Assembly: GCA_020636505.1 (NCBI GenBank)
Contig: JACJXR010000005.1
Coordinates: 124,001-188,000 of the forward strand
DNA from: Chitinophagales bacterium
Lineage (GTDB): Bacteria > Bacteroidota > Bacteroidia > Chitinophagales > Chitinophagaceae
DNA length: 64,000 bases
Direction: 5' to 3'
The position numbers and the translations under genes were made by a program. A model generated the notes under the pieces. That model was not told the DNA's origin. It saw only the letters and a list, made by a program, of their open reading frames with translations, and searched no databases. Below are positions 1 through 7,674 of the stretch, one piece after another (positions within the stretch are counted from its first letter, which is position 1; every line of letters begins with the position of its first letter).

Positions 1-403
1 AGCCACCTGTACCTTGTATCGCCCAGTCTTCTTTGCCTAGGAACATATGTGTGTAAGCGAAGTTCACATCACCAAGACCCCAAGTCTTACCCAACTCACC
101 CGAGATGGAAACTATCGGAACCTGTACATCGAAGTAACCGCCGCTGAACATACCGAACATCGGTATCCTGGCATCGAGGCTTGAGATATTCAATTTGGCA
201 TCACGCTCACCTTTGGCAAATGTGTGCGAAAAGCTCAAATGTGCACGTTGGTTCTCGTAATCAAACTCGTTGATCATCAATGCAGAAGTGTTGCGCATGG
301 CACCTACTTTCGTAAGTCCCGGATCGGAATCACCCTGTGCATACACACCAAAAGACGCAAAGCTTAACGCCGCTGTGAGGCATATAGCGGATATATATCT
401 CAT
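1..403 (-). CDS. Secreted/outer-membrane beta-barrel-like protein, C-terminus cut by window edge
   Basis: Reading left from an ATG at 403, 134 codons stay open to the window edge, so only the N-terminal part is present. Residues 1-24 (MRYISAICLTAALSFA, ending in VYAQ) form a Sec signal peptide with the AQ end usual in Bacteroidota. The mature part has alternating hydrophobic/polar stretches rich in Gly and aromatics (for example FGMFSGGYFDVQVP, WGLGDVNFAYTHMF), as in outer-membrane beta strands. It faintly recalls the phenol-degradation MetA-pathway barrel family, but I cannot place it. A TATATTTG box (minus strand, 434-427) lies about 25 bases before the ATG and could be its -7 promoter element. 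Function unknown. Confidence 0.6.
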   Translation of the reverse strand, partial: MRYISAICLTAALSFASFGVYAQGDSDPGLTKVGAMRNTSALMINEFDYENQRAHLSFSHTFAKGERDAKLNISSLDARIPMFGMFSGGYFDVQVPIVSISGELGKTWGLGDVNFAYTHMFLGKEDWAIQGTGG

Positions 404-426
404 GTTAATCATTTAACAGTAAGTCT

Positions 427-434
427 CAAATATA
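427..434 (-). promoter_or_regulatory. Candidate -7 box (TATATTTG) of the partial barrel gene
   Basis: On the minus strand TATATTTG matches the Bacteroidota TAnnTTTG -7 element, 23 bases ahead of the ATG at 403. No TTG is seen at the expected -33 distance, so this is a partial match. Confidence 0.35.
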
Positions 435-480
435 CTTTTCTAAACTTAAAAATACATGCCTGCATGTACAATTGCAATAA

Positions 481-510
481 AAAAGCCCCTTTTTTAAGCA
501 AAAGGAGCTT
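481..510 (-). terminator. Rho-independent terminator of the MBL/rhodanese gene
   Basis: An 11-base stem (AAGCCCCTTTT with AAAAGGAGCTT, one mismatch) is followed on the minus strand by a T run. It lies 20 bases beyond the stop codon at 530. Confidence 0.7.
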
Positions 511-529
511 CTGTAAACCAATTGAAATA

Positions 530-1933
530 CTATGCGCCGGCGTTTTGGGGCTTCACTATCTTCAGACCTTTTTGGTCTTTCATCTTGCCGAAACCACCCA
601 ATATATTCCTAAGGCTGTGGTAGCCGTGCTTTTTCAAAATAGATGCCGCTATCACCGAACGGTAACCACCCGCACAGTGTACATAAATGTTCCGCTCGTC
701 GTCTATCAAGGCCACTTCCATCGGGTCCATCAACCTGTCAAGTGGTGCATTTTGCGCACCTTGCACATGGCAAGCCTCATATTCTGTTTCTTTACGCACA
801 TCCAATACGGTCAGGTTGTTGTCGTGTGGAATATCCATAGCCAACTCGTCCGGCTCCACGTCTATTATCATATCCACGGGCTCGCCGGCACTCTTCCAAG
901 CTTCAACGCCTCCGTCAAGGTAGCCTTGTACGTTTTCAAAGCCTACGCGCGCCAATCTTGTAACTGTCTCTTCTTCCTTGCCTTGCTCCGTCACCAAAAC
1001 CAACGGTTGCTCGAAAGGCAACAAACTGCCCGCCCACTCTGCAAAACGTCCTTCCAAACCAATGCTTAAAGATTGTGGCACGAATTCTTGAGTGAACTCA
1101 GTAGCCTTACGGGTATCCAATATCCAAACTCCGTTTTGCACTTTTTCTTTGAATGCTTCAACAGACAACGGTTGCATCGCTGTGCTCATCACTTCATCCA
1201 TTGCACTGTAACCTTCTTTGTTGATCTTGGCATTTATCGGGAAGTAAGCCGGAGGTGTGGACAATCCTTCTGTAATGGCTGCAATGAACTCTTCTCTGGT
1301 CATTTCCTGAAGAGCGTAGTTCGCTTCTTTTTGAGTGCCTATGGTGCTGAATGTTTCTTTACCCAAATTCTTACCACAAGAAGAACCTGCACCATGAGCA
1401 GGATATACGATCGTGCTGTCCTGCAACGTCTTTATTTTGTTGTTCAGAGAATCATACATCATGGATGCCAACTCTTCTTTGGTCATATTGCCGCTGAACA
1501 GGTCAGGGCGGCCAACATCACCAACGAACAAAGTATCACCGGTGAATACCGCATGCTCTTTACCTTCTTCGTCAAACAGCAAGTAGCAAGTGCTTTCCAA
1601 TGTGTGACCGGGAGTATGCAATACTTTAATCTTCAACTTACCGATGCTGAACTCTTCACCATCTTCTGCAAGGTGGAACTTGAACTTCGCATCCGTTTGC
1701 GGACCATAAACGATCGGTGCACCTGTTTGCTTGGCCAATTCCAAATGCCCACTGACGAAGTCCGCATGAAAATGCGTCTCGAAAATGTACTTGATCTTCA
1801 CACCCAACTCTTCGGCTTTTTTCACATACACATCCACATCGCGCAACGGGTCTATTACCGCAGCCTCTCCATCACTTGCTATGAAATATGCCGCCTCACT
1901 CAGGCAGTTCGTATATAACTGTTCTACTATCAT
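530..1933 (-). CDS. MBL-fold hydrolase with two rhodanese domains (persulfide dioxygenase/CstB-like)
   Basis: 467 residues. The N-terminal metallo-beta-lactamase domain (about 1-240) carries THFHADFVSGH at 53-63, the metal ligands of the glyoxalase II/ETHE1 branch, and HTPGHTLEST near 110. Two rhodanese domains follow (about 260-355 and 365-460). The second keeps a catalytic-type Cys420 in HCAGGYR; the first has no Cys in the matching loop and is probably inactive. In this family (ETHE1, CstB) the MBL domain is an iron-dependent persulfide dioxygenase and rhodanese moves sulfane sulfur, so a role in cytoplasmic sulfide/persulfide detoxification is likely by inference. The gene starts 24 bases after the YugP-like gene on the same strand, so the two are probably co-transcribed. 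Its own terminator follows. Confidence 0.88.
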   Translation of the reverse strand: MIVEQLYTNCLSEAAYFIASDGEAAVIDPLRDVDVYVKKAEELGVKIKYIFETHFHADFVSGHLELAKQTGAPIVYGPQTDAKFKFHLAEDGEEFSIGKLKIKVLHTPGHTLESTCYLLFDEEGKEHAVFTGDTLFVGDVGRPDLFSGNMTKEELASMMYDSLNNKIKTLQDSTIVYPAHGAGSSCGKNLGKETFSTIGTQKEANYALQEMTREEFIAAITEGLSTPPAYFPINAKINKEGYSAMDEVMSTAMQPLSVEAFKEKVQNGVWILDTRKATEFTQEFVPQSLSIGLEGRFAEWAGSLLPFEQPLVLVTEQGKEEETVTRLARVGFENVQGYLDGGVEAWKSAGEPVDMIIDVEPDELAMDIPHDNNLTVLDVRKETEYEACHVQGAQNAPLDRLMDPMEVALIDDERNIYVHCAGGYRSVIAASILKKHGYHSLRNILGGFGKMKDQKGLKIVKPQNAGA

Positions 1934-1957
1934 CAGGTTCTGTTTTATCGAGCGTGG

Positions 1958-2641
1958 TTAATCCCTACGCCCCATGAATATTGAAATATAATAAAGTAAT
2001 GCAACAATTGAGCTGATGGCCGCCACAACATATGTTCTTGCCGCCCATTTCAACGCATCTTTCGCTTTGTCGTGTTCTTGGTACGAGGTCAAGCCCGTAG
2101 TGTCCAACCACTTCAATGCACGATTGCTGGCATCATACTCCACAGGCAGTGTAATCAACGAAAACAACGTGGTCATTGCAAACATCACAATACCGGCCAA
2201 CAACAACCAATTGGTACCTCTGCCGACATATAAGAACAAACCCGCCATCAATATCCAATTACCCAAATTGGAGCTGACCTTTACTATCGGCACAAGGTTA
2301 CTGCGCAATTTAAGCATACTGTATGCATTGGCATGTTGTACCGCATGGCCACACTCATGTGCAGCAACCGCAGCTGCTGCTATACTTCTTCCCGAATACA
2401 CATCGGGGCTTAAGTTTACTGTTTTGTCCGCAGGATTGTAATGGTCCGATAAAAAGCCTTGTGAAGAGGTAACCTGCACGTCGTATATACCGTTGTCACG
2501 CAACATTTTTTCAGCCACCTCTTTACCTGAAAGCCCTACACTGAGAGGCACTTGTCCATACTCTCTGAACTTGCTCCTGAGTCTTTGACTGACGATACCG
2601 CCTGCCAAACCCATCAATAATATCAATAGAAAAAATCCCAT
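1958..2641 (-). CDS. Neutral zinc metallopeptidase, YugP family, membrane-bound
   Basis: 227 residues, the usual size of the Zn_peptidase_2/YugP family. A hydrophobic N-terminal segment (3-17) is a membrane anchor, and two more hydrophobic stretches lie at about 128-160 and 200-220. The zinc site HECGH sits at 95-99 (AAHECGHAVQHA). Family members are integral-membrane peptidases of unknown substrate. A TATCTTTG -7 box lies about 50 bases upstream (2699-2692). The MBL/rhodanese gene follows closely and is probably in the same transcript. Family call is firm; the physiological target is unknown. Confidence 0.88.
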   Translation of the reverse strand: MGFFLLILLMGLAGGIVSQRLRSKFREYGQVPLSVGLSGKEVAEKMLRDNGIYDVQVTSSQGFLSDHYNPADKTVNLSPDVYSGRSIAAAAVAAHECGHAVQHANAYSMLKLRSNLVPIVKVSSNLGNWILMAGLFLYVGRGTNWLLLAGIVMFAMTTLFSLITLPVEYDASNRALKWLDTTGLTSYQEHDKAKDALKWAARTYVVAAISSIVALLYYISIFMGRRD

Positions 2642-2691
2642 AATATCAATCTATCATCAAAAGGTTAGCCAAAGTAATTTTGGCAGAAAAA

Positions 2692-2699
2692 CAAAGATA
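2692..2699 (-). promoter_or_regulatory. Candidate -7 box (TATCTTTG) of the YugP-MBL pair
   Basis: TATCTTTG on the minus strand fits TAnnTTTG and lies 50 bases before the YugP ATG. No clear TTG at the -33 distance. Confidence 0.4.
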
Positions 2700-2736
2700 T
2701 TATACCTGTTTGAACTGCCCTTTATGCAGCCATAAG

Positions 2737-2772
2737 TAAAAAAATATGCCCCTGCACTGTCGCAGAGGCATA
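2737..2772 (-). terminator. Terminator of the thiamine-linked TonB receptor
   Basis: An 11-base stem with one mismatch (TATGCCCCTGC / GCAGAGGCATA, six-base loop) is followed on the minus strand by a seven-T run. It starts 24 bases past the receptor stop codon. Confidence 0.75.
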
Positions 2773-2795
2773 TAACGCATGAAAATCGTCACATA

Positions 2796-5015
2796 TTAAA
2801 ACTTCATTGTAAGGCCCAACATCCAGTTGAAGCCCGCCTGCGGGTAGTAATAGTTGAATGTATTCGCTTGGCCTCCATACACATAACTGAACGTGTACCC
2901 GTTGCTTGCATATTTCTTATCCAATATGTTGTTCAACATCAAATTCAAACCAAGTTCCTTGAAGTGTTTTGTCTTGATGGAATATCTGACACGAATATCG
3001 TTGAGCAAATAAGGATTCAAGCTGCGCTTTTCGTTGCTTGTGTTGTCCAAATATTGTCTGCTCACGTATCTACCCAAAAGATCTATTTCAAACACTTGCT
3101 CTTTAGGCATATACCTGATAGGTGATAAAGTGATACCTGCAGAAGAAACAAGGTTTGGAGAGAACGCGATATCAGTAGTACCATGATTGATGATATCCTG
3201 ATTGCCTGACAAGTTATCGTAATTGTCCATGTACTCCGTAAAGTTGCTGATCTTGTTTTGAGAGAATGTGGCATTGGCAAAAACCTTCAGCCAATGATTA
3301 GGCACATATGCTCCTTGCAACTCCAGACCTGTGCGGTAACTGTTAGGCACGTTTGTACGAGTGTATGCTCCTACATCGTTTATTTGTCCTGTAAGTACCA
3401 ATTGATTGTTGTAATACATGTAGTAGTAGTTCAACCCAAAACTCACTTTATGTCTTGTAAACTCGTAACCTATTTCTGCATCGTACAGAGTTTCGTTCTT
3501 CGGTTGATTTACAGGTGATGCTTCAAAGTCGTTCCTGTTGGGCTCCTTGTTGGCTACAGCAATAGATGCATATACTCTTTGTTTTTCTGTTCTTGTATCA
3601 CGAATCAGATATGTTGCTCCTGCTTTGGGATTGATGAAATTGTAAACAGGCATCGGCATAAGAGTAGGATTGTCGCGAAAACCATACAAATTGTATGATA
3701 CGTTCCTGTATTGCACATCTCCGAATAGCAACAATTTTTCTCCGGCCTTTTGCTGCAGTTTCGCATAAAAGTTCAGGTCGTTCTTTTGTGCATCCAAATC
3801 GTACCAACGATAGTTGTCAGGCACGCCGCCAGCCATCGTCCAAAGTACATCTCCGTAATGGTTACCGATATATTGATTCCATCCACCACCGAATGTCAAT
3901 TGTGTTTTGTTCTTCTCGTACATCAGTGAGTATACACCGCCGTAGTAGTAGTTATCCAACCATAGTTGACGAATAAGGTCTGTACTTGTAATGGTATCGT
4001 TTCCTGTTATATAATCAGGCAAACCGTAACTGCTGTAAGCTTGCCCCAAACGGTATTCTTGATAGTAACCTTTACCTCTTGTGAGGAACAGTGCGACATG
4101 TCCACTGAGATGTTTACCAAAGTTGTGGTCTACGAAAAATTGATAATAGTCTTGCTGATAATTATCGGTTTGATTGTTGTAGAAACTAAGGTCAGTTTTC
4201 ATACCAAGTTCATTGAACCTACGGCTTGTCGCCAATGAATCTTCAAACACGCCGTTCCATGCTTGGCCTGTTCTTTCTTTACCCGTCATCATCATGAAGC
4301 GCAATTGTGTTTTTTCACTGACCTTCCAGCCTGCGATGAATTGCATGGATTTCAAATCGCTGAACGAACGGTTGATGTATCCGTCCGATGATATTTTTGA
4401 TAACCTTACATCAAACTGAAACCCATTTTTCATTAATCCCGTTCCTGCCTTTACGGTATGACGTAGAGTATTGAATGAGCCAACGCTGTTGATTATTTCA
4501 GCACCTGCTTTCTCAAACTGTTGCATATTGCTGACACTCATTGTGGCACCGAATGCACCGGCTCCGTTTGTGGATGTACCCACACCACGTTGCAATTGTA
4601 TCGACCCTGTTGAAGAGGCCAAGTCGCCGAAGTTCACAAAGAATGTCCCTTGCGATTCGGCATCGTTTACGGGTATACCATTCAGTGTAACGTTGATACG
4701 TGTACCATCCGTGCCACGTACGCGCACACCCGTGTAACCCACACCGGTACCTGCATCTGAAGTAACCACGGCGGACGGTGTATACTGCAACAGGTAGGGC
4801 AAGTCTTGCCCTAAGTTTTGTTTCTTAATGTCTTTCTCATTGAGTTCGGTAACTGCGAATGGAGCATTGTCACTTGCTCGAAGCGACCTTATTTCCACCG
4901 GCTCCATGTACTGTGGTTGTATCAGCGAACGTTGCGCCGATTCCAAAGAGTCGGATTGTGCGAACACAGCTCCTGTACTCAACAAAGCGAATGTTGTGAA
5001 TAATTGTTTTTTCAT
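2796..5015 (-). CDS. TonB-dependent outer-membrane receptor under TPP riboswitch control
   Basis: 739 residues from the chosen ATG at 5015 (MKKQLFTTFALLSTGAVFAQ, a good signal peptide). The frame extends to 5042 but that adds only a poor nine-residue leader. The plug domain (about 45-165) shows VRVRGTDGTRINVTLNGIPVN and QRGVGTSTNGAGAFG, typical of TonB-dependent receptors; the rest reads as a 22-strand barrel ending in an aromatic C-terminus (LGLTMKF). There is no N-terminal carboxypeptidase-regulatory domain, so it is not SusC-type. A TPP riboswitch directly upstream predicts import of thiamine or a precursor, as proposed for THI-element-controlled outer-membrane proteins of Bacteroidota. 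No thiamine biosynthesis or inner-membrane transporter gene is adjacent. Substrate is inferred from the riboswitch only. Confidence 0.9.
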   Translation of the reverse strand: MKKQLFTTFALLSTGAVFAQSDSLESAQRSLIQPQYMEPVEIRSLRASDNAPFAVTELNEKDIKKQNLGQDLPYLLQYTPSAVVTSDAGTGVGYTGVRVRGTDGTRINVTLNGIPVNDAESQGTFFVNFGDLASSTGSIQLQRGVGTSTNGAGAFGATMSVSNMQQFEKAGAEIINSVGSFNTLRHTVKAGTGLMKNGFQFDVRLSKISSDGYINRSFSDLKSMQFIAGWKVSEKTQLRFMMMTGKERTGQAWNGVFEDSLATSRRFNELGMKTDLSFYNNQTDNYQQDYYQFFVDHNFGKHLSGHVALFLTRGKGYYQEYRLGQAYSSYGLPDYITGNDTITSTDLIRQLWLDNYYYGGVYSLMYEKNKTQLTFGGGWNQYIGNHYGDVLWTMAGGVPDNYRWYDLDAQKNDLNFYAKLQQKAGEKLLLFGDVQYRNVSYNLYGFRDNPTLMPMPVYNFINPKAGATYLIRDTRTEKQRVYASIAVANKEPNRNDFEASPVNQPKNETLYDAEIGYEFTRHKVSFGLNYYYMYYNNQLVLTGQINDVGAYTRTNVPNSYRTGLELQGAYVPNHWLKVFANATFSQNKISNFTEYMDNYDNLSGNQDIINHGTTDIAFSPNLVSSAGITLSPIRYMPKEQVFEIDLLGRYVSRQYLDNTSNEKRSLNPYLLNDIRVRYSIKTKHFKELGLNLMLNNILDKKYASNGYTFSYVYGGQANTFNYYYPQAGFNWMLGLTMKF

Positions 5016-5139
5016 CATTGCATGGCATTTTTTGAAGTTCAAAAATGTGGGGCGCCATGCGATTTGCTTTTACGTTACACCGGAAGCTACAAGTACACGG
5101 TTGTGCATTTGACACTTGGTGGAGTAACAGAGATAAGCA

Positions 5140-5228
5140 GCTGAATTATGTTTCCCTAACCGGCATTACCCGGTCGAGGTTCAGCGGGTATGATCTCAGC
5201 CTTATGTATTAGGCACCCCGAATTATAT
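5140..5228 (-). promoter_or_regulatory. TPP (thiamine pyrophosphate) riboswitch
   Basis: On the minus strand the signature runs in order CGGGGTGCC, GGCTGAGAtcATACCC, TGAACCTCGACCGGGTAAT, GCCGGTTAGGGAA, which is the THI-box aptamer with its pyrimidine- and pyrophosphate-binding arms. P1 can close through AATT on both sides. It sits 125 bases before the receptor ATG, and predicted transcription starts almost at its 5' end. Members of the family shut off expression when TPP binds. I could not identify the expression platform with certainty; no strong terminator is visible before the start codon, so translational control is more likely. Confidence 0.95.
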
Positions 5229-5230
5229 GA

Positions 5231-5260
5231 CAAAGGTAGTTAAGGAATAATGAAATGCAA
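5231..5260 (-). promoter_or_regulatory. Promoter of the riboswitch/TonB receptor transcript
   Basis: Minus strand: TTG at 5260-5258, 19 bases, then TACCTTTG at 5238-5231, a full match to the Bacteroidota TTG-N19-TAnnTTTG promoter. Predicted start is a few bases downstream, at the 5' edge of the TPP aptamer. The box overlaps the first possible ATG (5255) of the divergent nuclease gene. Confidence 0.75.
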
Positions 5261-5305
5261 TTAGAAAGTTTACCTTTAATCAATAGCTTCAGTAAAATAC
5301 ATCCT

Positions 5306-6106
5306 ATGATCACACTTTTAAAAAACCCAATAGAAACCACCTTTTTTGACCTTGTAAAATCATGTAATAGTTCTATAAAAATTGCATGCCCATTTGTCAA
5401 AGAACACATAATATCTGCTATTATTAAACAGAAACAAGCCTCTACAACTATTCAATTAATAACATCATTTAAGCTAATGAATTATTATTTGAATGTCTCT
5501 GACTTATCCGCTTTGTCTTTGATACTACGGAACAATGGCATTGTAAAAAATCACCAAAGATTACACTGCAAAATCTACATTTTTGACGACCAAAAAGCAA
5601 TTATAAGTTCTGGGAACTTAACAAGTGGAGGCATAAAAAACAATTATGAATATGGGCTTCTAATAGATGATAAAACAATGGCTGGAGCTATTTTATGTGA
5701 TTACAACACTCTTTCTAATCATGAATTGACTAGCCAAATCCTTCAAAAAGATATAACTACAGCTGAAAGAATAATATCTCGTGTACCCCGAAACGAACCT
5801 ATTACACTTGCTGAACCTATTCTTGAACATTCTGAAGAAATAGATATTTTCACAGGCGGATTGAGCTCTATTAGAGATACTCTTTCAGGTTGGTCTCTTG
5901 ATGTTTTTGATTGTCTAATAAGAATTCAAGCAAACACTTTTACGTTAACACATGTGCATGAAACGTTTACGGATGAACTAAAGAGAAAATATCCAAATAA
6001 TAACACAATTGATGCGAGTATTAGACATAACTTACAAAGACTTCGTGATATTGGACTAATTGAGTTTGTAGATAACAGAGGTAATTACAGGAAACTTTGG
6101 GAGTAG
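5306..6106 (+). CDS. PLD-type nuclease with C-terminal winged helix (restriction-endonuclease-like), orphan
   Basis: 266 residues from ATG 5306; an upstream ATG at 5255 lies inside the opposing promoter and gives a longer 283-residue reading. The first two thirds form a single phospholipase D-like domain with HCKIYIFD (H87, K89, D94), SSGN (N104) and E115 in NYEYG, the HxK(x4)D(x6)GSxN signature of PLD nucleases such as BfiI, which work as dimers. Residues about 190-266 (TLTHVHETF, IRHNLQRLRDIGLIEF, NRGNYRKLW) resemble the winged-helix DNA-binding domain at the C-terminus of DpnI and Dam-replacing proteins. That suggests a DNA nuclease, possibly a restriction enzyme, yet no methyltransferase is near. 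The gene is clearly more AT-rich than its neighbours, consistent with transfer. Stop lies 5 bases from the end of the next convergent gene. Target is unknown. Confidence 0.75.
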   Translation: MITLLKNPIETTFFDLVKSCNSSIKIACPFVKEHIISAIIKQKQASTTIQLITSFKLMNYYLNVSDLSALSLILRNNGIVKNHQRLHCKIYIFDDQKAIISSGNLTSGGIKNNYEYGLLIDDKTMAGAILCDYNTLSNHELTSQILQKDITTAERIISRVPRNEPITLAEPILEHSEEIDIFTGGLSSIRDTLSGWSLDVFDCLIRIQANTFTLTHVHETFTDELKRKYPNNNTIDASIRHNLQRLRDIGLIEFVDNRGNYRKLWE

Positions 6107-6111
6107 CATTT

Positions 6112-6441
6112 TTATTGTCCGAAGTACTCTATCACTCTTTGCTTAAGGTATACTTCTTGTCCCAACAGCCCGGGAACATCGATCTCTTTTATCGGTTTGA
6201 AATGCGGCCAACCGTCACCGTCACGACCTGTGAATTCGTAATACCCTTCTTTGGCCATGAGGGTACACACCGCCACATGCATTAAGTCCTGCTTTTGCTC
6301 TTTGGTGAATTTACCTGCGGGATATACACCCACCTCATTGATACCTATCAGGTACAATATGCCTTCCAGGTCGGGCACTTTGCCAAAGCGCTCCAACAAT
6401 AATGCCTGTACGGCCTGCCAACGTTCTACTATCCTTTCCAT
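6112..6441 (-). CDS. Conserved hypothetical protein, 109 aa
   Basis: Small soluble protein with no signal peptide or membrane segment. Opening MERIVERWQAVQALLLERFG, then YLIGINEVGVYP and GDGWPHFKPI, a composition and codon use like neighbouring core genes. It looks like a family of about 110-residue proteins found across Bacteroidota with no assigned function; I cannot name a domain. It converges with the PLD nuclease gene and stands upstream-divergent to moxR with a 146-base spacer. Function unknown. Confidence 0.7.
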   Translation of the reverse strand: MERIVERWQAVQALLLERFGKVPDLEGILYLIGINEVGVYPAGKFTKEQKQDLMHVAVCTLMAKEGYYEFTGRDGDGWPHFKPIKEIDVPGLLGQEVYLKQRVIEYFGQ

Positions 6442-6587
6442 AAATCAGTGCAAATGTAAGCATTTGCGTTTCCCCTTTAGGGGATGTGGGGTATTTGGTT
6501 TAACGCAGTTTTAACAGCCATTATCGCACACCCGTGATATTTTTGAAGTTGTTATTACAAACTGTATACACCGTTTTGTAAATTGAG

Positions 6588-7613
6588 ATGATTATGACTG
6601 AAATGGAAACACCTTCTTCAACTACGGTAGACATTCGCGAACTGAATGAGCGCATCCATCAGAACAGTGCATTCATAGAGCTGTTGCAAATGGAGCTGAA
6701 CAAAGCTGTGGTAGGCCAAAAACACATGGTGGAGCGACTGCTGATAGGCATGTTAGCCAACGGTCACGTATTGCTCGAGGGTGTACCGGGCTTGGCAAAA
6801 ACATTGGCCATCAAATCGCTTGCTTCGGCAATTGCTGCAGATTTTGCTCGGATACAGTTCACTCCCGACCTACTGCCTGCAGACGTTTTGGGTACCATGG
6901 TATACAATCCGCAGTCGCACGAATTTGCGGTACGTAAAGGGCCTATCTTCGCCAACTTTATATTGGCGGATGAAATAAACCGCGCCCCGGCCAAAGTACA
7001 GAGTGCATTGTTGGAGGCTATGCAAGAGCGTCAGGTTACCATCGGCGACAGCACTTACAAACTGGAAGAGCCTTTCTTGGTATTGGCCACGCAAAACCCG
7101 ATAGAGCAAGAAGGTACATATGAATTGCCCGAAGCTCAGGTGGACCGTTTCATGCTGAAGGTCATCATCACATATCCCAAAAAAGAAGAAGAACGCAACA
7201 TCATCCGTTACAACCTGAACCCACAGGGCATGTCCAGGATCAATCAGGTGGTAAAGCCTGAGGATATACTCAATGCCCGCAAGCTGGTGCGCGAGGTGTA
7301 TATGGATGAGAAAATAGAACAATACATTCTGGATATAGTATTTGCCACCCGCTTCCCCGATGAGTACAAACTGAAGGGATTGAAGCCGTTGATATCTTAT
7401 GGTGGTTCTCCACGTGCAAGCATCAACCTTGCATTGGCGGCCAAGGCATATGCGTTTATCAAGCGTCGCGGGTATGTGATACCTGAAGATGTACGTGCCG
7501 TTTGCCACGATGTGATGCGCCACCGTATCGGTGTCACTTACGAGGCGGAAGCCGAAAATGTAACCAGCGAACAGATTCTCAACGAAATACTCAATGCGGT
7601 GGAAGTGCCGTAG
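6588..7613 (+). CDS. MoxR-family AAA+ ATPase
   Basis: 341 residues, usual size. Walker A GVPGLAKT at 65-72, Walker B/DEINR (ILADEINRAPAKVQSALLEAMQE, about 126-148), sensor NPIEQEGTYELPEAQ and the ERD/PRAS segment (GGSPRASINLALAAKA) are all present. MoxR ATPases act as chaperone-like partners of von Willebrand A proteins. In many Bacteroidota moxR begins the bat operon, but here the BatB/BatC-like genes are 42 kb away and the following gene is unrelated. A second ATG at 6594 is possible. A strong terminator follows, so it looks like a single-gene transcript. Confidence 0.92.
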   Translation: MIMTEMETPSSTTVDIRELNERIHQNSAFIELLQMELNKAVVGQKHMVERLLIGMLANGHVLLEGVPGLAKTLAIKSLASAIAADFARIQFTPDLLPADVLGTMVYNPQSHEFAVRKGPIFANFILADEINRAPAKVQSALLEAMQERQVTIGDSTYKLEEPFLVLATQNPIEQEGTYELPEAQVDRFMLKVIITYPKKEEERNIIRYNLNPQGMSRINQVVKPEDILNARKLVREVYMDEKIEQYILDIVFATRFPDEYKLKGLKPLISYGGSPRASINLALAAKAYAFIKRRGYVIPEDVRAVCHDVMRHRIGVTYEAEAENVTSEQILNEILNAVEVP

Positions 7614-7637
7614 AGATATAAGATGATATAATTTTCT

Positions 7638-7668
7638 AATCCCGCCGAATGGCGGGATTTTTTATTTT
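7638..7668 (+). terminator. Terminator of moxR
   Basis: Perfect 9-base stem AATCCCGCC / GGCGGGATT, loop GAAT, followed by a T-rich tail, 24 bases after the moxR stop. Confidence 0.85.
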
Positions 7669-7674
7669 GCATTT

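Noticed and set aside
1073..1918. 281-codon plus-strand frame opposite the MBL/rhodanese gene
   Set aside because: It lies wholly antisense to a gene with clear motifs and its translation has no domain or signal, so it is a shadow frame.
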